From the NCBI GenBank assembly GCA_011525265.1, contig WTHV01000028.1, forward strand, positions 1 through 10,647: DNA of 10,647 nucleotides. Direction: 5' to 3'. This stretch comes from Alphaproteobacteria bacterium (GTDB taxonomy: Bacteria; Pseudomonadota; Alphaproteobacteria; Puniceispirillales; Puniceispirillaceae). Below the pieces are notes generated by a model. The model worked only from the letters and a program-made list of their open reading frames with translations, was not told where the DNA came from and did no database searches. The position numbers were made by a program, and so were the translations under genes. The stretch's first letter is position 1. Each line of letters begins with the position of its first letter. Shown piece after piece: positions 1-6,515 of the stretch.

Positions 1-1504
1 GCACCACCTTAGCAGGGTCAATCACACCAGCTTTGATAAGGTCTGTGAACTCACCTGACTGTGCGTTATAACCAACAGTGGCATCTGTGCCTTCCATCAA
101 TTTACCAACGATCACAGCACCATCTGCACCAGCGTTATTGGCGATTTGACGGGCCGGTGCTTGCAATGCGCGGCGCACAATGTTCACACCAACTTCTTGG
201 TCATTATTCTCTGGCTTTACAGCTTCAAGAGCAGTGATTGATTTCACAAGTGCAACACCACCACCGGCGACGATGCCTTCTTGAACAGCGGCTCTTGTTG
301 CATGCATCGCATCATCAACACGGTCTTTACGCTCTTTCACTTCTAGCTCTGTGGCACCGCCAACACGGATAACAGCCACACCACCAGCAAGCTTTGCCAA
401 ACGCTCTTGCAACTTCTCGCGGTCATAATCTGAAGATGTTTCTTCAGCCTGTGCGCGGATTTGGTTACAACGTGCATCAATGTCAGCACGCTCGCCAGAA
501 CCATCAACGATTGTTGTTTCTTCTTTTGTGATTTCAACACGCTTAGCTGAACCAAGCATATCAAGAGTTACCGCATCAAGCTTGATGCCAACTTCTTCTG
601 AGATCACTGTGCCATTTGTCAAAATCGCAATATCTTCTAGCATTGCTTTACGGCGGTCACCAAAACCAGGTGCCTTAACAGCTGCGACTTTCAAGCCAGC
701 GCGCAAACGGTTCACAACCAAAGTTGCCAATGCTTCGCCTTCGATATCTTCAGCAATGATAAGAAGTGGACGGCCTGACTGCACAACCTTTTCCAAGATT
801 GGCAACATATCCTGCAAGTTTGTTAGCTTCTTTTCGTGAAGAAGGATATATGGCTCTTCTAGTGTGGCACGCATCTTTTCGCCATCTGTGACGAAATATG
901 GTGATAAGTAACCACGGTCAAACTGCATACCTTCAACAACATCTAGCTCAGTCTCAAGGCTCTTTGCTTCTTCAACTGTGATAACACCTTCATTACCAAC
1001 GCGTTCCATTGCTTCAGCAATCATCTTGCCAATTTCAGCTTCGCCATTGGCAGAGATTGTACCAACCTGTGCCACTTCATCTGACGTTGTGATTTTCTTT
1101 GATTGTGTTTCCAAAGATGACACAACAGCTTCAACAGCCATATCGATGCCACGCTTCAGGTCCATTGGGTTCATGCCTGCCGCAACAGCCTTTGAGCCTT
1201 CTTGTGCGATAGCTTGCGCTAAAACAGTGGCTGATGTTGTACCATCACCAGCTGTATCATTGGCCTTTGATGCTACTTCACGTACCATCTGTGCGCCCAT
1301 ATTTTGGAACTTATCTTTTAGCTCGATATCTTTGGCAACTGTTACACCATCTTTGGTGATGCGTGGTGCGCCAAATGATTTTTCAAGCACAACATTACGA
1401 CCTTTTGGGCCCAATGTTACCTTTACAGCATTGGCTAGAATATCAACGCCTTCAAGCATTCTTGAACGGGCATCTGAGCCAAATTTTACGTCTTTAGGAG
1501 CCAT
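1..1504 (-). CDS. groEL: GroEL (Hsp60) chaperonin large subunit, 3' end cut off
   Basis: ATP-driven 14-mer cytosolic chaperonin that encloses unfolded proteins under a GroES lid. The reading frame is open from ATG at 1504 to the window edge, giving 501 residues of about 545; roughly the last 45, including any Gly/Met tail, lie outside. Visible family marks are the N-terminus MAPKDVKFGSDAR, the nucleotide-binding LGPKGRNV segment near residue 31, GDGTTS at 86-91, and the KDRVDDAMHATRAA region that carries the ATPase aspartate (E. coli Asp398). The usual GDGTTT reads GDGTTS here, a conservative change. AAGGGAAG lies just upstream of the ATG as a ribosome binding site. It follows groES by 51 bp with no terminator visible between them, so the two are almost certainly cotranscribed. 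No frameshift was seen at the points checked. Confidence 0.97.
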   Translation of the reverse strand, partial: MAPKDVKFGSDARSRMLEGVDILANAVKVTLGPKGRNVVLEKSFGAPRITKDGVTVAKDIELKDKFQNMGAQMVREVASKANDTAGDGTTSATVLAQAIAQEGSKAVAAGMNPMDLKRGIDMAVEAVVSSLETQSKKITTSDEVAQVGTISANGEAEIGKMIAEAMERVGNEGVITVEEAKSLETELDVVEGMQFDRGYLSPYFVTDGEKMRATLEEPYILLHEKKLTNLQDMLPILEKVVQSGRPLLIIAEDIEGEALATLVVNRLRAGLKVAAVKAPGFGDRRKAMLEDIAILTNGTVISEEVGIKLDAVTLDMLGSAKRVEITKEETTIVDGSGERADIDARCNQIRAQAEETSSDYDREKLQERLAKLAGGVAVIRVGGATELEVKERKDRVDDAMHATRAAVQEGIVAGGGVALVKSITALEAVKPENNDQEVGVNIVRRALQAPARQIANNAGADGAVIVGKLMEGTDATVGYNAQSGEFTDLIKAGVIDPAKVV

Positions 1505-1555
1505 GTTAAACTTCCCTTTTTATCTTAAATGAAATGAATGTCTTCGAAATGGCGC

Positions 1556-1843
1556 TTAGCCAAGGATACCCATGATGTCTGATTCTTTCATGATCAGATA
1601 ATCAACACCATCAAGCTTTACCTCTGTGCCTGACCATTTGCCAAATAACACAGTATCGCCTTTTGCAACATCAAGCGGGTGTACTTTGCCCTGCTCATCA
1701 CGTGCGCCAGAGCCCACTGCAATAACTGTGCCCTGCATTGGCTTTTCTTTAGCTGTATCAGGGATGATGATACCGCCAGCTGTTTTTTCTTCCGATTCTG
1801 TACGTTGTACAACAACGCGGTCGTGAAGCGGTCTAAATTCCAT
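1556..1843 (-). CDS. groES: GroES (Hsp10) co-chaperonin
   Basis: Seven-subunit lid that caps the GroEL ring and controls release of folded substrate. The 95 residues match the normal family length. Diagnostic segments are FRPLHDRVVVQR at 3-14, the mobile loop that docks on GroEL (GGIIIPDTAKEKP, about 23-35), VGSGARDEQGK, and the C-terminal KESDIMGILG. The ATG at 1843 has GGAG eight bases upstream. It is the first gene of the groESL operon. A perfect 8-bp hairpin lies about 32 bases before the start codon, in the probable mRNA leader. No CIRCE element (TTAGCACTC-N9-GAGTGCTAA) was found, so HrcA control is not supported here; heat-shock sigma factor control is the usual alternative in this class. 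Confidence 0.98.
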   Translation of the reverse strand: MEFRPLHDRVVVQRTESEEKTAGGIIIPDTAKEKPMQGTVIAVGSGARDEQGKVHPLDVAKGDTVLFGKWSGTEVKLDGVDYLIMKESDIMGILG

Positions 1844-1874
1844 GCTTCAATCTCCATTCAAGCTCGACAATTAA

Positions 1875-1895
1875 ATGAGGTCAAAAAGACCTCAT
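1875..1895 (-). promoter_or_regulatory. Perfect 8-bp hairpin in probable groES leader
   Basis: ATGAGGTC (1875-1882) and GACCTCAT (1888-1895) are exact inverted copies around a five-base A loop (T loop on the groES strand). It is not a terminator in either direction because no T-run follows. It differs from CIRCE in arm sequence, arm length (8 rather than 9) and spacer (5 rather than 9). It could be an RNA stem in the groESL leader or a DNA operator; the sequence alone does not decide. Confidence 0.6.
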
Positions 1896-1912
1896 AGGAA
1901 AAAGTGACTGCC

Positions 1913-1941
1913 ATATAGAAGGGTGCGAGACATCTGGCTAG
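1913..1941 (-). promoter_or_regulatory. Weak candidate heat-shock-type promoter for groESL
   Basis: On the minus strand CTAGCC (1941-1936) is followed after 16 bases by TCTATAT (1919-1913). From memory, alphaproteobacterial heat-shock promoters resemble CTTGAC, about 17 bases, CYTATNT. The -35 matches four of six bases and the -10 six of seven. Transcription would begin near 1905-1908 and the 1875-1895 hairpin would lie close to the 5' end of the mRNA. The match is weak and other sites in the gap remain possible. Confidence 0.25.
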
Positions 1942-2090
1942 CTAATTGACCTGCTAGTCCTCTTTGCTGTTCCGCCAGACCCTCCACTGGCTTTTGCATG
2001 TATGGTAGGTGGGCATTTGGGGAAAAAGAGTCAAGGTATGGCGTTTAAAAAAATGTGCTTTTTAGTGATTTTTTACTCTTTTGTGTTATC

Positions 2091-2171
2091 AAACGCGCTA
2101 TTTTCAGCCCATGCATTGCTTTTCTTGGGGGTAAAAAGGATAACCCCTGCGACGCAATGCGCGTTTTTTTT
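2091..2171 (+). terminator. Nested plus-strand stem ending in T8; terminator or leader RNA
   Basis: Three nested inverted repeats share one axis. The outer pair is AAACGCGC (2091-2098) with GCGCGTTT (2159-2166), the middle pair ATTGC (2115-2119) with GCAAT (2154-2158), and the apex GGGGT (2128-2132) with ACCCC (2143-2147). A run of eight T (2164-2171) follows the outer stem, as in a Rho-independent terminator. The left side carries a 16-base bulge, which is unusual for a plain terminator. It lies 54 bases before ctaA and points toward it, so it could end a small RNA or act as an attenuator in the ctaA leader. No riboswitch family was recognised. Confidence 0.4.
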
Positions 2172-2225
2172 ATCTGCTTTCCATGCTAACGATAGCGCAT
2201 AATTTTAAAGATATGAGTTTAGCTA

Positions 2226-3224
2226 ATGATGAATGAGACACACAAACCGATCGCTATCTGGCTATTTACCATGGCAGTTTTGGTGGCTTTGATGGTTGTT
2301 ATTGGCGGCGTCACGCGCCTAACAGGCTCTGGCTTATCAATGGTGGAATGGCGCCCTCTTATCGGCACATTACCGCCGCTGACAGACACAGAATGGCTTC
2401 GTGTCTTTACCTTATATCAAGACTCACCAGAATATAATGAGATTAATTACGGCATGAGCCTTGCTGAATTTAAGCTTATCTTTTTCTGGGAATATTTTCA
2501 TCGCCTTTGGGGGCGAATGCTTGGCCTTGCCTTTGGCTTGCCTTTGATTTATTTCGCAGCACGTAAAATGATCCCCCAAGGCTATGGCGCGCCGCTATTG
2601 GTGCTATTGGTGCTTGGCGGCCTTCAAGGTGTTATTGGCTGGTGGATGGTAAAATCTGGCCTTGTTCAAGACCCCACTGTCTCGCAATATCGTCTTGCCA
2701 CACACCTTTCAATGGCGCTGTTTATCTATGGCCTTTTGCTGTGGACAGGCTTTAATCTTTTCTATGGCAAAGCACATAGGCCATCTGGCCATCTGATCGG
2801 TGTGGTTGGGATTGTATCAGCCACTATCATTGCCGGCGCCTTTGTGGCAGGTATGGATGCTGGCCTGCTTTACAATGAATATCCGCTGATGGGCGAGGGT
2901 CTTGTGCCAATTGAATATGGCGAAGAAGGGCTGTCTGACCCGTTTGATAATCCTGCCTCTGCGCAATTCCATCACAGATGGATTGCCGTACTTGCTGTGA
3001 TAGGCGTCCTTAGCATTTGGCGGCGTGCCCATAAAATGCCTGCCTTACGCAATAGAGGCTTTTTGATGGGCCTTATCGTCCTCTGCCAATTTGCCCTTGG
3101 CATTATCACATTGTTAAATGGTGTGCCTGTATGGATGGGCGCTGCCCACCAGCTTGGCGCTGTCTTACTTCTTGGCGCAACCCTATGGTGCGTGCATGGG
3201 CTAGCCATAAAAAAGGGCGCTTAA
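2226..3224 (+). CDS. ctaA: Heme A synthase, COX15/CtaA family
   Basis: Integral membrane enzyme that oxidises the C8 methyl of heme O to a formyl group, making heme A for aa3-type cytochrome oxidases. The 332 residues are near the usual length for the proteobacterial/mitochondrial type. About eight membrane segments can be drawn (roughly 10-30, 95-112, 122-140, 158-178, 190-210, 252-268, 278-296, 303-325). Candidate heme-ligand histidines sit in EYFHRLWGR (His92), ATH (His160), FHHR (249/250) and AAHQLGA (His308). GGVTRLTGSGLSMVEW after the first helix is a family hallmark. The start is the first of two adjacent ATGs, with only a weak GAG upstream. A CATAAT at 2198-2203 may be its -10 box. 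The stop codon lies in the loop of the downstream terminator. No other cox or cta gene is in the window. Confidence 0.95.
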   Translation: MMNETHKPIAIWLFTMAVLVALMVVIGGVTRLTGSGLSMVEWRPLIGTLPPLTDTEWLRVFTLYQDSPEYNEINYGMSLAEFKLIFFWEYFHRLWGRMLGLAFGLPLIYFAARKMIPQGYGAPLLVLLVLGGLQGVIGWWMVKSGLVQDPTVSQYRLATHLSMALFIYGLLLWTGFNLFYGKAHRPSGHLIGVVGIVSATIIAGAFVAGMDAGLLYNEYPLMGEGLVPIEYGEEGLSDPFDNPASAQFHHRWIAVLAVIGVLSIWRRAHKMPALRNRGFLMGLIVLCQFALGIITLLNGVPVWMGAAHQLGAVLLLGATLWCVHGLAIKKGA

Positions 3225-3237
3225 TTAGCGCCCCTTT
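3209..3237. terminator. Shared bidirectional terminator between ctaA and aspS
   Basis: GGGCGCT (3215-3221) and AGCGCCC (3227-3233) form a 7-bp GC-rich stem with a five-base loop. On the minus strand the stem is followed by six T (3214-3209), making a good intrinsic terminator for aspS. On the plus strand it is followed, after one C, by four T (3235-3238), a weaker terminator for ctaA. The ctaA stop codon is in the loop. A 10-bp palindrome ATCACGTGAT (3239-3248) separates it from the aspS stop codon. Confidence 0.85.
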
Positions 3238-3248
3238 TATCACGTGAT

Positions 3249-5024
3249 TTAAGATGATTTCTTTGGCGGCAAAGCGCGTCTGATATGCAGTTCTGCTAGC
3301 TGTTCATCTGACACTTCAGATGGGGCATTCATCATCAGATCTTCTGCCTTGCCATTCATCGGGAAGAGGATCACTTCACGAATATTTGGCTCATCAGCTA
3401 TCAGCATAACCATACGGTCAATACCTGGTGCAATGCCGCCATGTGGTGGTGCGCCGAACTGGAAGGCTGAGATCATGCCCGCAAATTCACTATCAACTGT
3501 TGCCTTATCATAACCTGCAATATCAAAGGCTTTATACATCACCTCTGGCAGATGGTTTCTGATAGCACCTGATGATAGCTCGATACCATTACAGACCAAA
3601 TCATATTGCCATGCTTTGATTGTAAGCGGGTCTTGTGTCTCAAGCGCCTCTAGCCCGCCTTGTGGCATAGAGAACGGGTTGTGCGAGAATTCAATCTTGC
3701 CTGTTGTCTCGTCAGCCTCATACATTGGGAAGTCAACAATCCAACAGAATTTGAAGATATCTTCTTCCATCAGCCCATGCTCATTACCAAGACGCACGCG
3801 CGCCTTGCCAGCAAGAGAGGCCGCTTCTGATTCTTTGGCACAGGCAAAGAAGGCTGCATCACCATCTGATAGGCCAAGGCGTGCTTTCATCTCAGCTGTC
3901 TTCTCAGCGCCAAGTGCTTTGGCAATTGGCCCGCGTGCTTCGCCATCTTCGCCATAGATGATATAGCCCATGCCTGGTGCGCCTTCGCCTTGCGCCCAGC
4001 TATTCATGCGATCAGCGATAGAACGAGACCCACATTTTGGCCCCGGCACAGCGCGAACAACCGCGCCTTTTTCAATATTCTTGGCAAAAATTGAGAAATC
4101 AGAGCCAGCAAAAATATCTGTTACATCTGCAATTTCAATCGGAATACGCAAATCAGGCTTATCAGAGCCATATTTCAGCATTGAATCAGCATAGGTGATA
4201 TGCGGGAATTCATCTTCGACCTTGCGATCAGAAAATTCATCAAACACGCCTCTAATCACAGGCTCAACGGCATCAAACACGTCCTGCTGTTCTACAAAGC
4301 TCATTTCCAAATCAAGCTGATAGAATTCACCAGGCGATCTGTCAGCGCGGCTATCTTCATCTCTGAAACAAGGGGCGATTTGGAAATAGCGGTCAAAGCC
4401 AGAGACCATAATCAGCTGTTTAAATTGCTGTGGTGCTTGCGGCAATGCATAGAATTTACCAGGATGCATACGCGCAGGCACAAGGAAATCACGCGCACCT
4501 TCAGGAGATGACGCTGTTAGAATCGGTGTCTGAAATTCTGTAAAATTCTGTGCGACCATGCGGTTGCGGATAGATTGGATAATCTGTGAGCGCAGTAAGA
4601 TATTTGAATGCGGACGAGAACGGCGCAAATCAAGATAACGATAACGCAATCTTGTCTCTTCGCCAGAATCTTCATCTGAATTGACCTGTAATGGCAATGT
4701 ATCAGCAGCAGATAGTAATTCGAACTCTGTGATGATGACTTCAATCTCACCTGTTGCCATCTTGGCGTTAACCGTATCAGCTGTACGCTCTTTGACTGTC
4801 CCTGAGACGGAAATCACAGATTCATTACGAAGTGCCTCAACCTGCGGGAAAGCAGGGTGATCTGTATCAATCACAAGCTGTGTTAGGCCAAAATGGTCGC
4901 GCAAATCGATAAACACCAATCCACCATGGTCACGTTTACGGTGAACCCACCCTGCTAGCTTTACGCTTGCCCCAACATGGTCTTTTTTTAACTCACTGCA
5001 ATTATGCGAACGATAGCGTGTCAT
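3249..5024 (-). CDS. aspS: Aspartyl-tRNA synthetase
   Basis: Class II synthetase that charges tRNA(Asp), and possibly tRNA(Asn), with aspartate in the cytosol. The 591 residues fit the bacterial type with its inserted GAD domain. The N-terminal OB-fold anticodon-binding domain covers about 1-110 (GWVHRKRDHGGLVFIDLRD at 25-43). The catalytic core shows ASSPEGARDFLVP at 171-183, motif 2 FRDED at 220-224 followed by RADRSPGEFYQLDLEMSF, and motif 3 GIAPGIDRMVML at 530-541; the insertion lies between motifs 2 and 3. His28 and the HGG at 33-35 resemble the non-discriminating AspRS type found in bacteria that make Asn-tRNA through GatCAB; this is inference. GAGG lies eight bases before the ATG. The upstream gap to bmt is 164 bp without an obvious terminator, and the gene ends at a strong intrinsic terminator. 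Confidence 0.97.
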   Translation of the reverse strand: MTRYRSHNCSELKKDHVGASVKLAGWVHRKRDHGGLVFIDLRDHFGLTQLVIDTDHPAFPQVEALRNESVISVSGTVKERTADTVNAKMATGEIEVIITEFELLSAADTLPLQVNSDEDSGEETRLRYRYLDLRRSRPHSNILLRSQIIQSIRNRMVAQNFTEFQTPILTASSPEGARDFLVPARMHPGKFYALPQAPQQFKQLIMVSGFDRYFQIAPCFRDEDSRADRSPGEFYQLDLEMSFVEQQDVFDAVEPVIRGVFDEFSDRKVEDEFPHITYADSMLKYGSDKPDLRIPIEIADVTDIFAGSDFSIFAKNIEKGAVVRAVPGPKCGSRSIADRMNSWAQGEGAPGMGYIIYGEDGEARGPIAKALGAEKTAEMKARLGLSDGDAAFFACAKESEAASLAGKARVRLGNEHGLMEEDIFKFCWIVDFPMYEADETTGKIEFSHNPFSMPQGGLEALETQDPLTIKAWQYDLVCNGIELSSGAIRNHLPEVMYKAFDIAGYDKATVDSEFAGMISAFQFGAPPHGGIAPGIDRMVMLIADEPNIREVILFPMNGKAEDLMMNAPSEVSDEQLAELHIRRALPPKKSS

Positions 5025-5188
5025 CTTAATGCCTCATTTACTTCACCATTGGGACAAGCTGGTTTTGATAAAGCTGTCACCAAATTATGCTTCACATCTT
5101 GTGATTTGTGATGCGCAGTATGCACCTAAAATGCCAAAGCGCAAGATTCCTTTTATCTTCCTCTTATAAGGGCGGGTTTTTCACCAGA

Positions 5189-6208
5189 TTACCTATCTCT
5201 TTTGCGACGTCTTTTACGCCCCTCACCTTGGGCTGGGGCTTGAGGCACATTGGCCCATGGCTCACCCAAAATTGTTGCTGCCTCTTGGCGTGAAATTGGT
5301 TCAATATCTGTGTATTTATCATCTGTGTATTTATCTAGGGCGCCGCGCATCGCTTTAATATGCTCTGCAGTTGTGCCGCAACAACCACCAATAATCCGCG
5401 CACCTGCACGCAACGCCGCAAGGGCATAATCTGCCATTAATTCTGGGGTGCCGTGATAGTGGATTTTGCCTTCGACATAGGCAGGAATACCGCAATTGCC
5501 TTTGGCAATAATTTGTTGTGTATGACCATCTGCTTCGGCAAAGCCAAAAACAGTATCAAGTAATTCAGAGGGGCCAATGCCACAATTTGCTCCAAAACCA
5601 GCCATCCCAAGTGCCGCCGCCTGCGCTGCAAAAGCAGCAGGCTGTATTCCCATCATTGTGCGGCCTGCTGTATCAAACGTCATGGTGCCATAAACAGGCA
5701 AGCCTGTGGTTTTTGCGGCTGTCACAGCTGCCTGCATTTCTTCGACAGATGACATGGTCTCAATCCAGAGTATATCAGCCCCACCATCTGCAAGGGCTTG
5801 TGCTTGGGCTGTAAAAGCCGCAATGGCACCTGCCTCATCAAGTGCGCCAAGCGGTTCAAATAACTCGCCTGTCGGACCAATAGAGCCACCAACAATGACT
5901 GTGCTTTCTGCCTTGTCAGCCACCGCGCGCGCAATCGCCGCCGCCGCCTTATTCAACTCATCCACACGTCCTTCTGCTTGGTGCAATTTCATGCGGTAAT
6001 GTGTGCCACCAAAAGAGTTCGTTAAAATGATATCTGAGCCAGCATCCACAAATTCTTGATGTAATTCGGTGACTTTTGCGACCTCATCCACATTCCATAA
6101 TTCAGGGGCATCACCTGTCATTAACCCTTTGGCAAATAAATTTGTGCCAATGGCGCCATCTGCGAGTGCGAACCCTTTATCAGCGATAATCTGTTCCAGT
6201 TTATTCAT
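5189..6208 (-). CDS. bmt: Betaine-homocysteine S-methyltransferase, Zn-dependent
   Basis: Transfers a methyl group from glycine betaine (or a related donor) to homocysteine, giving methionine and dimethylglycine in the cytosol. The 339-residue protein is one Pfam S-methyl_trans TIM barrel. It opens with LADGAIGTNLF (15-25), which forms part of the homocysteine site, and has LTNSFGGTHYR (62-72). The Zn ligands are Cys209 in GANCG and Cys276/Cys277 in GGCCGTT. It lacks the cobalamin and folate domains of MetH. The short form and PELWN/ILTNSFGG wording fit the Bmt of marine alphaproteobacteria; homocysteine methylation from another donor such as S-methylmethionine cannot be excluded. AAAGG lies nine bases before the ATG. 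Odd points are a tandem DKYTD repeat near 292-301 caused by a 15-bp duplication, and a strongly basic C-terminus (GRKRRRKRDR). It follows the DUF1289 gene by 37 bp. Confidence 0.88.
   Translation of the reverse strand: MNKLEQIIADKGFALADGAIGTNLFAKGLMTGDAPELWNVDEVAKVTELHQEFVDAGSDIILTNSFGGTHYRMKLHQAEGRVDELNKAAAAIARAVADKAESTVIVGGSIGPTGELFEPLGALDEAGAIAAFTAQAQALADGGADILWIETMSSVEEMQAAVTAAKTTGLPVYGTMTFDTAGRTMMGIQPAAFAAQAAALGMAGFGANCGIGPSELLDTVFGFAEADGHTQQIIAKGNCGIPAYVEGKIHYHGTPELMADYALAALRAGARIIGGCCGTTAEHIKAMRGALDKYTDDKYTDIEPISRQEAATILGEPWANVPQAPAQGEGRKRRRKRDR
5306..5335. repeat. 15-bp perfect tandem duplication inside bmt
   Basis: ATCTGTGTATTTATC occurs twice head to tail (5306-5320 and 5321-5335). 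It is in frame and encodes DKYTD twice in a charged linker just after the barrel's GGCCGTT segment. The exact identity suggests a recent slippage event, although two copies of a short repeat could also be old. Confidence 0.9.
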
Positions 6209-6245
6209 AATCGCGCACCTTTAGAAAATGTGGTTAGCGGATGTG

Positions 6246-6476
6246 TTAAACGCTATTGCGCTCACTTCTACGGCGTGTTTTGCGGCGCGTAACACCCGTC
6301 ACTGCCGCGCGTCTTTCGCCAAGCTGTTTTAGCAATGCGGCTTGTGCGTCATAATCCATTGAACGCCATTGGGCGATTTCTTGGCGTGTACGATAACAGC
6401 CAGAACATTCGCCAGATACAGGGTTGATCTGGCAAATGCTAATACATGGAGAGGCAAGTTTTTCGCGTTCCATCAC
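6246..6476 (-). CDS. Small four-cysteine DUF1289 (YdhL-like) protein
   Basis: About 75 residues with the DUF1289 signature SPCISIC...GECSGCYRTRQEIAQW. Four cysteines (10, 14, 23 and 26, counted from the ATG) in a C-x3-C-x8-C-x2-C pattern could bind a metal or an iron-sulfur cluster. Family function is not established. The C-terminus is basic (TRRKTRRRSER). The start is uncertain by one codon: GTG at 6476 is directly followed by ATG at 6473, and AGGG lies about six bases before the GTG and nine before the ATG; I favour the ATG. It lies 29 bp after the DJ-1-like gene and 37 bp before bmt, so it is probably the middle gene of that operon. DUF1289 genes are widespread in proteobacteria and the neighbours do not reveal a role. 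Confidence 0.88.
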   Translation of the reverse strand: MMEREKLASPCISICQINPVSGECSGCYRTRQEIAQWRSMDYDAQAALLKQLGERRAAVTGVTRRKTRRRSERNSV

Positions 6477-6491
6477 TAAGACCCTAACGCT

Positions 6492-6515
6492 AGCGGCTTT
6501 GTGATTTAAGCCGCT
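6492..6515 (-). repeat. 8-bp hairpin at the end of the DJ-1-like gene
   Basis: AGCGGCTT (6492-6499) and AAGCCGCT (6508-6515) form an exact inverted repeat with an eight-base loop. It overlaps the stop codon and last codons of the DJ-1-like gene. No T-run follows on the minus strand, so it is unlikely to terminate fully. It may stabilise the upstream mRNA end or lower read-through into the DUF1289 gene. Confidence 0.55.

Larger units (their letters stand above)
1844..2225. other. Divergent groES/ctaA intergenic region
   Basis: This 382-bp gap separates genes pointing away from each other and should hold both promoters. It contains a perfect hairpin (1875-1895), a weak heat-shock-like promoter for groES (1913-1941), a bulged inverted repeat (1933-1979), a nested plus-strand fold ending in T8 (2091-2171), and a CATAAT hexamer at 2198-2203 that could be the -10 box for ctaA but lacks a good -35. 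A minus-strand CCTTGAC at 2036-2030 is followed too closely by CCCCAAAT to be a convincing sigma-32 promoter. Bases from about 2040 to 2170 are rich in A and T runs. No convincing protein gene is present. Confidence 0.7.

Noticed and set aside
978..1532. Plus-strand 184-residue frame opposite groEL
   Set aside because: It is fully antisense to well-conserved groEL codons and has Ser/Ala/Pro-rich composition typical of a mirror frame.
2002..2202. Plus-strand 66-residue frame with a signal-peptide-like stretch from Met at 2038
   Set aside because: The inner Met (MAFKKMCFLVIFYSFV) looks exportable, but AAGG is only one base from it and the first Met has no ribosome binding site. The frame reads through the T8 fold and the rest has low-complexity, unconserved character.
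1844..2225. CIRCE/HrcA operator upstream of groES
   Set aside because: No TTAGCACTC-N9-GAGTGCTAA or close variant is present; the 1875-1895 repeat differs in sequence and geometry.
6492..6515. Hairpin after the DJ-1-like gene as an intrinsic terminator
   Set aside because: No T-run follows on the transcribed strand and the next gene begins 29 bp on, so it is listed only as a hairpin.
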